Origin: Acanthopleura granulata
Taxonomy: Eukaryota; Mollusca; Polyplacophora; Chitonida; Chitonidae
Assembly: GCA_016165875.1 (NCBI GenBank)
Contig: JABBOT010000002.1
Span: 2,319,540 to 2,383,539, forward strand
Length of the DNA: 64,000 nt
Direction of reading: 5' to 3'
Position numbers and translations under genes: made by a program. Shown here piece after piece: positions 1 to 12,900 of the stretch (position 1 is its first letter; each line of letters starts with the position of its first letter). Below the pieces are notes generated by a model. It had not been told where the DNA came from and searched no databases. It worked only from the letters and a program-made list of their open reading frames with translations.

Positions 1-396
1 TTTATAACAACAAATGCTCGTCGTGTTCAAGAGAAAATGCCCGGTGTATACGGTGCCATGGCTTATCTTCCTTCGAGGGATGGTCATTCAGACAATTCTT
101 TCCGTAGCAAAAGTGATGTTAGGTCAAGAAAAATCGTTCTTTGTGGAGCTGGAAGTAAATATGTTTCTTAGTCCAGCCAAGTTTCCTTAAACTTCAGTGG
201 GTTCATTTAAATTGACATACACCACGCAAGCACATGTCACAATATAAAAATATCTTGATTGTGCAGTAAGTACAGCATGGTCATACAGGCTGTATACAGC
301 ATAATGACTTGTAGGCATGTATCTATGCTTAGACTTCACGTCGTATACTCGACAATTTTTCAGTTAATGTGTGACGAGGACTAGTCGTTAGAATGT

Positions 397-598
397 ATGT
401 ATACTGTCTTCTTGTGGCAAGACGAAAGAAAATACCCCACCCAGTCACATCATACTAACACGGGACGACCAGTATGGTTTCCTTGCTTTAACTTCCCAAG
501 CGAGGCGTGCAGGAAAAAATACCATTTTGAAAGTCTTTGGTATGACCCTGGGGTGGACGCTCCAACCACTAGGCCATCGAGGCTGTTTGCGTGATCAC
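397..598 (-). mobile_element. tRNA-derived SINE, reverse orientation
   Basis: Read on the - strand, it begins with a tRNA-like head (gcctcgatggcctagtggtt, an A-box form). It continues with 'cataccaaagactttcaaaa' and a body containing 'gtgactgggtggggta'. This layout is typical of a SINE family widespread in molluscs. It splits the surrounding roughly 30-bp minisatellite. Confidence 0.7.
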
Positions 599-599
599 A

Positions 600-1050
600 T
601 AGGCTATATAACAGTATGTTCCCACAGATTGTATACACATAAATATGATGTAGGTTGTATATACAGCGTGTGAATATAAACTGTAAATACATCTTGGTGG
701 CATTGGCTGTACATGCACTGTGGTGCTACAGGTAGCAGAGATTCAAGATGTATGGTTATCATTGTGATACAGCCTGTAGATACACCATGGAGAAACGCCT
801 CGTAAATAGATCATAGTGATACAGGCTGGAAATACATAATGGTGATACATCCTGTAAATACATCGTGGTGATATAGCCCGTAAGCACATCATGGTGATGC
901 AGACTGGAAATACATCATGAACATACAGCCCGTAAATACACCATAGTGTCCTACTGGCTGTATATACATCAAGGTGGTACAGCCTGTAAATACATCATGG
1001 TACAGGCTGTAAATGCACCACAGTGTCCTACTGGCTGTATCATGGTCATT
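600..1050. repeat. Minisatellite, about 30-bp unit
   Basis: Degenerate tandem copies of 'tacagcctgtaaatacatca' plus 'tggtga'. Similar copies at about 260-330 suggest the array once continued across the SINE at 397-598. Copies vary in length, so it is old. Confidence 0.7.
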
Positions 1051-1149
1051 TATGGTGCTATATGCATTTGCAGCCGATGGCACCAAGCCTTCTTGTGATG
1101 CGCTATGGGCGCATTTATGCATATGTATCATGAAGAGTTATTCATTCTT

Positions 1150-1665
1150 CACACCAAAGAAAAGTATTAATAAATAACACATATCTGTAACACTTTACTA
1201 AGACGCTAATGTGTTAAAACTAAATGCTGACAATGAAGTATCAACTAAATATAAGTGTAAAACGATATTAGACCTACACACAAAACTAGAACTATGGTAA
1301 ATCTATCCAGTATCATGTAATGGACGTGGATTTTATTTCAAAATATACCTCTGCAAACAGCCAAACATATCGTCAAGAATGTGTTCAAGTGTTAATGACC
1401 AGAATGACACACCAAATAACACATAGTTGTTAATACGTTAACATATGTGTTAATTACAACAGAGATGAATTTAAAATCCTCGTAATATATGATACAGGGA
1501 TATATTTATCTGATTGTTATTTAATTATTCGTTTAACTTCGTTTTAAACTTACGTTTAGTTGATATTTTACATTGTCAGTATTTATTTTAACACATGAAC
1601 ACATTAACGTGTTAGTAAAGTGTTACAGATACGTGTTAATATTTATAAAATTTTTATTTGGTGTG
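1150..1665. mobile_element. Terminal-inverted-repeat (MITE-like) element
   Basis: The left arm (from 1150, cacaccaaag, through 'atctgtaacactttacta' to about 1236) is the reverse complement of the right arm (about 1577 to 1665, ending ggtgtg) with few mismatches. The interior has no coding sequence and carries a second internal copy of the end motif near 1409. No clear target duplication could be seen. Confidence 0.7.
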
Positions 1666-1756
1666 TTGGTTCTCGTATATAACAGAACTCGTTTCTTGTA
1701 GTTGCATTCACATTGTGTAACACTGACTTTAATATTGCCACCATTTTCCTCCACAG

Positions 1757-3935
1757 TCTGTCATCAGTTTTTTGCCGACCCTCAAAGTAAGACTCCGCTG
1801 GAGTTGTCCGTACTGGAAAATGCTGCTGTTGGTGGGTATTATTCAATAAACGCTGATGTTCATTTAGCCTCTCCTCAATCACTAAAACCAGAATCAATTA
1901 AGTGTTCCAATACTGAGAGAAAAGTTAGGGTGAACAGACTCAAAAATCTGAGTTTTCCACTAGGGCTAATTTAACTCAGAAAATTGAGTTATGTGACCAG
2001 GTAGGCTAAGTCATTGAAGAATCCTCCTATTATCTTACTAATTCATAAATGGTCGATGAGTCCTTTGATTTCTCTCGTATGTCACCCAAACAACTGTTGA
2101 ATTAGCTCTACTAGAAAACTTAGATTTTTTAGTCTGTAGACCAAAGCTTTTCTCTCAGGGAGCAGACATAATCCAAAGTGTCTGCAGATACAACTATTTC
2201 CTGGTTTCTGATTTAAATGCTTACCTCAGTGTTTGATAACGTCAAAGAATCCATTGTCAGCTATGATTAGCCTACCTAATTTAGTTAACTATCTGATTAC
2301 CGTTAAAATTTACCTTACACACGCTGCAATATCATTATTAAACAGACAACTTCCCGTGTGTATCTTTAATGGCCATACCGCAATTGTGTTTTCCTGCAGG
2401 CACAATTCTCAAATCCTTCGAGAAACCGACCATAACCGCTCACATGAGGGTCACTGGTGGACCCCGCCGTTTTTTCGAATTCGACACTTCCAAACTGGAG
2501 CTGAGCGTAAAGCGACCCTTAAGATCACTCCGGGTATGTTTGTGAATACTTTCATGTATATATGACTCATAAAACCTATGCGAAAGAATACCATTCTAGG
2601 AGAGAGCTAAAAGAGCTTTTTGAGGGGAAATTCACGAGCCGTCTGAGCCCATGAGTTTGGCTTCATGTAGGATTAGAGATCAAACGGTTTGTCAGGTATA
2701 GCTGGACCATTGTTACCATGCACAGATTATGTCAGGTATCGTCCACCCACAAACCTGACAAGTTTGATTTTGTGTAAGGATCGGAATGTGTATCGGGTCA
2801 TACGGGGGAGGGGGGGGGGTAAAGATTAGTTTGGTCTTGTCTAAGAGTAAGAGAGTTTGTCAGGTACACCTGGTAAGATGCCGTTGTTACCACGGACTAT
2901 ATCTGGTTTCTTCCATTCACAAACCTGGCTAGTTTGCCTTGTCTCTACAGGTCTAAAGGTTTGCCAGGTGTACCTGATAAGATGCCAGTCACAAATCTGG
3001 CTAGTGAGATGCCGTTGTTACCAGTGGGCTATGACTGATTTCTTCCAGTCACAAACTTGGCTAGTTGTGTATACAGGTCTAAAGGTTTGCTAGGTATACC
3101 TGGTACGATGCCGTTGTTACCACGGACTATGTCTGGTTTCTTCAAATCTACAAACACGGATCATTAAATACGGTTCCATATTACAGAAAAGAGCTTATTG
3201 AACACCATCGTATAAGAAAGCCCCAACATCAGTCAGTGTCACTCAATTGAATGCATAAATCTCGGACAGGGCTTTACTTCATAACTTCATTTAATCCCGA
3301 ACTATAATAAAGATGTTCTTATTTATTTTTACAGGGACAAACACTTCAACTGAACACCTCGTGCATAGAAATAATGCAGTTGTATAAGGTATGTTTCTTT
3401 TAATTTGTGTTTGAACACACTCACGGTTTATTGTCGATTCATATAATTATTATGTATAGGCGTACCAATTTTACCACTGTTCTTTTTTGGTACCGAACCG
3501 TGTCATTTCTGGTCACACTATAAGTCTTGTTATTTAAATTGTCTGTCTTACTTGTTGTATATCTCCATCTGCTTTCATTTTAATAGCTTTTTTGAATGAG
3601 ATCTATAATAGGGCCTATGGCCTGCTAATATTTGACGTCTAATTACCGATAACCTATAAACCATCTTGGCCCAACTCTTAAACCTTTATATGACTTAAAT
3701 AGGAATGGGTAAAAAGATGATCTTTGTCAGATCATTTTGTTTCATTTAATTCTTTCATATCGTTTGATTTCTACTTACAGATAGAGATCAAATTGTTTCA
3801 TTTAATTCTTTCATTTCATTTGATTTCTACTTACAGCTAGAGATTAAATTCTCCCCTTTTTTTCTAATCACCGTCAGAGACGTAAACGATCCTCCAGTTT
3901 TTGTTAACTTGCCCGGAACGGTTTCCACGGAGGAA
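1757..3935 (+). CDS. Cadherin exons 1-4: EC1 (degenerate)
   Basis: Exons 1757-1831, 2400-2533, 3335-3388 and 3837-3935. They read CHQFFADPQSKTPLELSVLE, then FFEFDTSKLELSVKRPL, and end in VRDVNDPPVF. The last exon also starts EC2. The PLELSVLENAAVGT stretch is a typical EC start. EC1 has no DRE motif. Exon 1 opens with two bases of a split codon, so an upstream phase-1 exon is required. The 54-bp exon at 3335 was accepted because it is the only way to keep the frame open between 2533 and 3837. The acceptor before 3837 exists in two tandem copies (3780 and 3836); only the second keeps the frame. Confidence 0.8.
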
Positions 3936-6900
3936 GTGAGTATCATACAATCTAAGCCTTGGTAATATAGCTCCTGTTCAAAGGGATGTAACTCTTCGCT
4001 CTCAGATATGAAATATATTTTAATTTTAGCAACGAAGTTACTCGGCAGGAGAACGTAAACTGTTTAGTGAACGTTTTCGTTGGAGGGACGTCAACCAGTA
4101 GGAATTGTACTGCTTTTCACTTTTCACTAAATCCGCATTCTGAACAAAGGCTCCTACAATATTGGGGTATAGGTATTTGGCTAAAAAATATGAACAACGC
4201 TTAGTTTTGTGGCATTGTACCCTGAAGGTGGGTTAAATTATTAAAGCAGTAGTTCTTTCAACAGAACGTTTCATTCTGGCTTTTAGATCGATCAGCAATA
4301 TAAATCTTGTACTTTTGAGTCCTGTCAACAAGATTATTAGAAATATTTGAAATTTCAGGCTGTTTCTCACCAGCGGATCATTTACAAAGCTGTAGGCGAT
4401 GACCCATACGATGTGGACGAAGTGTTCAAACGGAAATGGTACAGGCTTGTGGTAAGTACTGACCACTGCGATGTAATGACTGGGTAGTGCAAGAGACAAA
4501 AGTAATCTTAAACCGGGTATATACATGATCTCATAAGCTAATGGATAAATCTTCAGTTTTGGGCTTCCTGACTGTATCAGTGAAGTAGCTAAAGCAACGT
4601 GTTAATGCCAAACAAAGACACAAAAAGGAACAAATAAATAAATAAATAAAAAATAAATTCATTCAGTCAGTCAGTCAGTCATTAATAAATAAATAAATAA
4701 ATAAATAAATAAATCTGGAACTCTGCACGATGCTTTTCAGAATGTGACAGCGGTAGGAACGGATGAGCACGCTTCGCAGAAGTTCACCGTGGACAGACAG
4801 GGTAACGTGATCCTAAAAGGAGGAGTGGATTATGACAGAGGTCCCAGACAGTACAACCTGCGGATAGAAGTCATTGTGAGTACTCCTAAACAGTACAACT
4901 TGCTGATAGAAGTCATTTACACTTCTCCTAGACAGCACATCTGCTGATAGAAGTCATTGTGAGTAATCCTGGATAACACAACCTGCTGATAGAAGTCATT
5001 TTGAGTACTCCTTGACAGTACAACCTGGTGATAGAAGTCATTGTGAGTATACAAACTTCTGATAGAAGTCATTGTGAGTACTCCTAGACAGTACAACCTG
5101 CTGATAGAAATCATTGTGAGTAATCCTAGACAGTACAACCTGCTGACAGAAGTTATTGTGAGTAATCCTAGACAGTACAATCTGCTGATAGAAATCATTG
5201 TGAGTACTCCTAGACAGTACAACCTGCTGATAGAAATCATTGTGAGTACTCCTAGACAGTACAACCTGCTGATAGAAATCATTGTGAGTAATTCTAGACA
5301 ACACAACCTGCTCATAGAAATCACTGTGAGTACTCCTAGACATCGCAACCTGCTGACAGAATTCATTGTGAATAATCCTGGACAATACAACTTGCTGATA
5401 AAAGTGATTGTGAGTAATTCTAGACAACACATCCTGCTGATAGAAGTCATTGTGAGTAATTGTCAATACATTCTTTTGATAGCAGCCATTGTGAGTAATC
5501 TTAGAAAGCACAAGCTGCTGAAAGAAGTCATTGTGACGAATCCCAGACAACACAACAGGCTGATAGCAGACATTTTGAGTACATTCTCGGTAGACAGTAC
5601 ACCTAACTGTCGATGTCCAGGTCCTGATATATTTTGGTTTTTGGTGAAATTTACAACAATATTTTGTTGTCTGTGTTCAATGTTGTTTTGGTTATTGGTC
5701 TTCCGATTACTGCCCCGAGCATCCATTATGATTGAGCCTTGTAAAGAAATGTATTTCTTTTATTAACGTCTAGATTCAAATCTTGAAGGCAGTTTAGGGA
5801 CAAGATCTTTCATTTGACACCTTAGGTCATTCCTTCAATGTCGACTGGTATTGTTGTGTGATGCGGTCACGTGATCACGTGACATCGGCATTGTGAAGAT
5901 ATCTTCTGAGAGATTTCACCGGAAAACACAGTTAAGACTAACTTAGTGATGATATTGGACGCTGTCAAGGGATCGCCTTCAGCAAAGCGAAATAGAACGT
6001 GTTGACTTTGCCAGGGTGGCTGTACCATGAATCGCATGTACGTGTGCTTTCAGGACGGTGGTTTTCCGCCACTCAAGAACCAAAGCATATTGACCGTGTT
6101 ACTGGAGGACAGCGACGACCTGGGGCCTGCCTTCCAGTACGACGACTACACCACCACTGTCATCGGGGAAAAGCCCATTATGGTGAGAACAGGGGCCGAT
6201 TTCATGAAAGGTTACGAAGACCAAGCGCACTTAGGCTTCTAAGTTTATTTACCGAACTGTACTTGATAAGTGGAATAAACTGGATTGCATAAAACAATTT
6301 GAAGTCAACTTAGCAAAGAGAATTTACTTTTAGTGGTTGATGGGCCTTTTCCGGAACTCTTTTACATTAGAGGGCAAAATGTCTATTGTAATATCGCAGC
6401 TCGCGGGGTCAAAAAGCACAAAATTATACTCTTTTTGTAGCATAATTAAGCTTTTTCGTGGAAAGAAGAATGAATATTCGGCAACTGTATCAACAGCTCA
6501 TTCGTCTTCTAAGTACAGAGATTTAAGAGCTGTCATTTTCCTTCTAAGTGGACTTTTAGTGAGGGTGAAGGCTCTCTTTGAGTTAAGTGCATTTTGAGCT
6601 AAGCAAACGTTAATGGAACTCTCTTGACCTAGAGTTTGGTGTGATTTGTCTTCTAAGTACAGAGATTTAAGAGCTATCATTTTGCTTTTAAATGGACTTT
6701 GAGTTAAGTGCGTTTTGAACTAAGTGAATTTTAATGGAACTCACTTGGTTTAGAGTTTAGTGTGAGTAGGGTAATTTAGTGTGTAATCCCACTTAAAACA
6801 CTTCATGAATCCTGGCCCAAACAGAACAATAGTGTCGAACCCAACTGTCATTGTTTCGGCTGCGACCTTTAAGCCAAGAGATTTGTCAGGAACATGGTAA

Positions 6901-9900
6901 CGTTCCTGACACCAGCCATAAACATGACTATTGTCCTGTAAGTAGGCAATTTTGAGCCCAGCGGTGAACACCAGTCAATTCATAAATCAATCAAAATAGA
7001 AATAGCTGTAGGCTTACTATTATTTGCTGTATGACGCAATCATTTCATTTTATAAGCTGCTCCTTGAGGGTATTTGGTTGATGTTCAAAGCCATAGTGAT
7101 GGCATTTGTATGTTTTTGTTTATATGGGTTTATGGTTACCAAAACGGATGCTAATATCAACACACCTCACACAACAAATCGAGAACTTTGCCACAAAACC
7201 AAACCTCAAGTGCTGTATGATTCGGAGTGGTGACTTATTCTCGACAGGAAGTGGAGTGTCACGTGACCGTCCCACCATTATTCGCCACCGACCAGGACCC
7301 TGTCAAGAAATCGCCCATCAATTACAGGATTGTTTCAGGCAAGTTTTCTTCAAGTTACCAGAATAAAAAAGTATGATGTTCTTTAAAATAAAATAACAAT
7401 CTGAGTAGTGTATTGTGTGTGATTCGTGAGTTTTTGTATATATGAAGGATTTAAATTTTATCGCCATACTAGTACTTAAACGATTTAATCTAAATGACAT
7501 ATCTAGTAAAATCGGTAATTAGTATATTTATTTAATTAGTTGACTGGTGTATGAGCCACACTCGAGATGTTTTCGCGTGTATCGTCGAAAGTTGTAAAAT
7601 TTATGGTTAGAGCAACCGTTTAGAGTCCAGCAGAAGCCAAGGCGCCTTCGCTAAGTATTTGATAAACCTCTTGACGTCAAAAACGCACTCAAACTAGCAA
7701 GAGTCAGATCCGAAAGATGTTAGCAATATCTTCGGTAAGCCAGGAGACCTAGACAATAGCAAGACATATCTCCAACATACAACCATTACTTGTAACATTA
7801 ATTGTGGAGCTGTCAATAAAAAACCTCTCCTACCTTGTGCCCCGCGGAATTGGCCATTGCTCTCTTGCAACGAATAAGTAATACATTAGAGGTATAACAT
7901 CATCGCAAGGCCACTCTCGCTGTACAGAGGTCATCCCTACATGCAGCGATGACTGGCAGTTCAAATACGTATAGAACGTTTTGACCAATGACATGCCAGA
8001 GTAAAGGAGCTGTAGTGACCAGTCAATGTGTCCCTGCCTTAAGTGTGCCACGCAGACTTGAGGTCAAATCATCATGCTACATGACAACATATAAACAGCT
8101 TATTGCGAGAGGATCTGTGCTGAGAGATGTCATTGGATGACGCAGTCAAGACTAACCTGTAACTGGGTGGAACTAGTTATAGTGTTAGACGCAGTCAAGG
8201 GATCTCCTGCGACGAAGTCGAAAAGAACCCTTGCTATTGTGAAGGTCGCAAAAGCAAGAATGAACAATAGACCAGGCAACTTTGGTCCAAACTACTTTAA
8301 AGGAAACGTATCATATTCCATTCAAACGAAGTGGCAAAACACGAACGCTTATTTCTCAAGGTGAATGATAATGGTTTCAGGAAAGCCTGGAGACTACAGG
8401 TATTGGTCTACCTTCTTCTATGTGGACAGTGACACAGGCCGGCTTTGTCAGAGTGAGTCAATACCCAGGTCTACGTCCCGGGCCAGTCGCAGACTGGAGA
8501 GAAAAGGCTTCCACAACTTTACCTTCACAGTTCAGGTGAAGTGGTGTATACATAAATGCATTCTCCTGGAGGTAGTCCTAATAGAATTACATGTATTCTT
8601 TCAGAAATTATGCAGCTCCGATTTAGTCTCTAGGGATTTCCAGTTCTATACTGAGCTGGGATTAACCCTATTTGCAATAGTCTTTAACTGCTGGACCGAA
8701 ACATAGTGAAAAAAAAGTTCACTGTACTGTCTTTCCTTGAAATCTTTCCTTGACGTGAATGACTTTGAATATGTGAAAGCCTTAATACTACGTTAATTAA
8801 TCCTTAAATCATTTGATCAAATAATCAGTAACTGTATTAATAAGCAAAATGAACCAGTCAGTCATGCGACAGGGCTACCAGTAAATCAATCAATCAATCG
8901 ATCAGTCTATCAGTCAACCAACTAATTAGGTAATCTTTTATTCAGAAAATCGATAAACAAATTCGTCAGTCAGTCAATGAAGTATTTTGTCCAATAACCC
9001 AATCCTTATCCATGTGTCTCCTGCAGGCGTACCAGACAGACGACCCACGGAAGGCCGCCACCACTCGGCTGTTTGTGCACGTGCAGGACCGGAACATTCA
9101 CGTGCCGGAGTTCCGGCGTCTGCTGTACCGGACCTCCCTGCCCGAGTACCCCGTCACCCATCGTGGGGCTATTGTTCTCACTGTGGAGGCCACGGACGAC
9201 GACTATGTACGTATAGGCTTGGTTTTGTATCATTAGCGAACTCGAGAAGATTTTGATTTTCTTTTCCTTTGTTTAGGCTTATAGCTATATAAAGTAGATT
9301 TTTTATTGGATTACAATGCGGCGCGCATCATCCCTCTTCGGAAAAGGCTAAATATTTAAATTCACTCACTCTTTCGACATTAGGTATCGTGACTAATTTT
9401 TCAAAACTTGAATTTCAGTTGAAAGACGACGTTATTACATAAGGAAGTATACGTAACAGTCTTCAAATCATAATAGAGAACGAGTAAATTTTGTGTGCTT
9501 AAATTGGGAATTTATATATGTTTGTGATATATAAAGTTATAGAGAAGAACGATATTGTAATGAAATATTTCATAAATATTAGAAAAATAATGCCGATAGA
9601 CGAACACAGATGGAAAACTGTAATTACTTCAGACAAAAATCTTTGTGATCATGTCATTTTTAAGACGTGTATGTTGTGTTGAGGTCTCACCCTTCTTCTG
9701 ATACCAAGTTTCCTTTGATTACAGAAAAGTTAGCTCAGCAATTGCAAAATATAATTTATGTTGAAGAATGTCTTTTATTCATCATTTATTCATTCTTTTT
9801 ATGGTTCGACTGTAAAATTCAGAGGGTTTTCTTGCTAAAATCATCATATTTTAAACTTAATGGAACCTTTTTACCCGGAAATTGTGTATATTTATTAATA

Positions 9901-12900
9901 TTTATCATGTTTGCAGGGTATGAACAAACTACTGAGGTATGAGCTTGTTGACAACCCCTACGATGCCTTCTCTATAGACGTTCTGTCCGGGCTGATCAGG
10001 GTGATGAGGCCACGGTACCTTGACAGAGAGGCCAACGGCACCTTGGAAATATCGGTGAGGGACGTAATGCGTCCGTTAGAAGGTCATAGCGATAGAAACC
10101 AGGGTATAATACACTTGCGCACTGGAAGTAAACTGACCTTGGGGTTACCGAATAAAGTAGTAATAAACCATGCGAAATTTATAATTCTCGCTGGGGTTTA
10201 TCATTGCGGGTATAATCTAGCAAAATGTGAGTTCCATGAATTTTTATTACTTTTTTAAAAAAATGTAAAAGTTTGTGTGTATTATCGTCATCAGTATATT
10301 GATACTGGAATCACATTCTTGTGCAATTGTATCCCAGATACAGTTTACGCAGGTATATTTAAGATGTGCAATTCCAGTTAATTGTTTACTATTTTGTCAG
10401 GTGAAAGCTGTAGAATCTCACACAGAGGACAGATTTGAGAGCAAACAGATGGCTAAGATAGAGGTGTCCTTACTGGATGTCAACGACAACCGGCCAAAGT
10501 TTTCCAAGGAAAAGTACGAGTACACTGTTAAAGACAATCACCCTGTCGGAATGGCAATAAACAACGTGAGTATACAGAAAGGTGCGAGTTGAATGGCGTG
10601 GCAATATCCCAGGCTCAATTTTACCTGGTCAACTTATTTCCATCATACGATAGCCGCGACTTTAAATCCATCTCAGGCTAGCTTCCTCTCTAGTCGTACG
10701 AGTGAAGCTCTGCCAGCCACCTGCGAATGGTTGTGGGTTTCCCCTGCGCTCTGCCCAGTGTCCTCCCACCGTGATGCTGACCGCCGACATATAAGCGGAA
10801 TATTGTTGAATATGCTGTAAAAGAACAGTCAAATAAATGAATAAATATTTCCGCCATATAAGGAATCCTGGTGAAGAGCCACACCATATTCTCGATGATT
10901 TGAGATTTGAATCGCCCGATCTGTATTCCATTGATCACAAACAGTTTGTCCAAATAAATGAATGCTCAGTGCTTTTCAGTGTTACCACAAATTTCTCTCG
11001 TTCTGCGGCATGCGCAAAGAAAATATTTTTTATCAATTTTTACCTTACAAATCAAAAGATTCCCACCCGTATATAAGATTAAAGGTTTGAATGATTCAAA
11101 AATATGTGGACAATCTCATCCATATGGCAACCAAAACACCACAAGACTCTTATATCGACACCTCTGTTGAATTTACCCTTCAGGTGCATGGGTCACAGAT
11201 TGTCGTGACATCTTTCGCTTTTCCCCCCTTTTGTGTTGCAAGATTTCCCCAAGGTTGTGAACGTTACAGAAATACCTCACCTTTCCTCGATAGTAAAATC
11301 AGAATTATGACGCACCTAACTTGAAGTAGAGCGGTATCGGATTCTTCAGACAAGGTCGTTTGGCTTGTCACTAAGCTTTCAATGAGTCTGTTTTGGAAGA
11401 AAAATTTCGCCTACATATAATTTTTGCTTTTTGGATTGTTTAAAAGGTCTTCATAGTAAAAATTGCAGTGTCACATCAATTTTGGTCATCGTATTTCACC
11501 AATTTTCCTTTGAAGCATCAGCTTCTAGCTGTTTGTTTAATGTTAACTGTGCATGTTTAGTGCTGTGCATCACCCATACATACCCGATGGTTGACACGCA
11601 TTCGTTCTTAGCCTTTCGAGCCTCAACAACCAGAGAAATCTTGACATAAGTTTATTAAAACTCTGTCAAATATGACCTAAGCCACCTCTTGACAATCACG
11701 TATTATCTTTCCAAAAGGTGTCAACATTTTCTGACATCATGCAAGCAGACCTGCTCCAAGGTTTACACGACTTTTCAAAAACATTTCCATACCATATATT
11801 TCTCATTAAGCCAAAATGCCTGTGAAAAAGAGCATAAATCAAAATCAATAAATTTGTAATTTTGCGAACACTGTTAAACCAAGTATATCCTTTCGGTTTT
11901 CAGGCCAGCAATAAAGTAGAAGCCTCCGACATTGACCTTAAGGAGAATGGCACGGTGACCTACACGATAGGTCAGGTGACCAACAGTTTTGGCAGATTCT
12001 CCATTAAGGATTTGAACCGGTTTCTCGTGGATGTCAAGGGAAACATCCGGATTGGGCGAAGTCTGCGAGATTTGAGGCGAAACCGAGAGTTCCCTTATTA
12101 CACCTTGAGGATAAACGCCGAGGACCAGTCCACGTCTAAGTCTGAGAGACTGTAAGTTGGTTATGACTAGTGTAATGTTATCCGTTTTGGCATTTAAAAG
12201 GAAGATATTGTCCGTTGCTGTTTTGTTTGTCTCTTGATTGTTTTAACAACGTACCCTAAGCCGTATATTTGGTTATTTGAATACCTCTGTTTTTTGTTGA
12301 ATATTTATATTAAAAGATGCCTTGGAAATGTAATCTTGATTTCAACAAAGACTAACTGAAATATGCCTTTTTTTCCAGGAGCTCTTCAACCACTGTGATA
12401 ATCCGTGTTGTTGAGGCGAATGATTTCCCACCGAAGTTTATCAAAGTTCCAACGTCTGTCGTCATTGGAGAATCTTCTGATCCAGGCACTCTGATCGCTA
12501 ATATGAAGGTGAGAAGCAGACGACATTCGGCCAGTATTACACCTCAGATGTTCATTTGCTGCCCACCATTTGCTATCAACATATATCGGTGCATGTTCAA
12601 TTTTCATAATTCTTTTGTGCAACATGCACCCGGAACACAAATATCTAGCTCAAAAGAGCAATGAACAGGTGAGATGCTGGTTTGTAGAAAGGACATGTGA
12701 GGCCACAGTCTATGCTTCTACCACCCAACCGAATTAAACGCCTCACTTCAAAGGCCAACTTGGCGGTCCTTTTCAGCTAATATACCTTTATCCATTTGCT
12801 TTTAAATACTTTTTACTAAATGAAGTGACATAATGTAAGGACCTATCGTTGATAAGCACTGGTCTAAAAGTCAGACATAATGGCTTAAGGTGTCAGGATA

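Larger units (their letters stand above)
1..1756. other. Upstream or intronic DNA with repeats only
   Basis: No exon with a signal peptide or cadherin start is visible here. The stretch holds a reverse SINE, a roughly 30-bp minisatellite and a terminal-inverted-repeat element, listed separately. It is probably the intron before the first visible cadherin exon. Confidence 0.6.

Noticed and set aside
1702..1974. Start of the cadherin gene at 1702 (a hydrophobic stretch TLTLILPPF before exon 1)
   Set aside because: The frame begins at TTG, not ATG. The stretch is the pyrimidine tract of the acceptor at 1756, not a signal peptide.
5074..5766. 230-residue + strand ORF, and 171-177 residue - strand ORFs at 4917-5553
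   Set aside because: They are produced by the 42-bp array, which stays open in several frames. They have no splice links to the cadherin frame and no family features.
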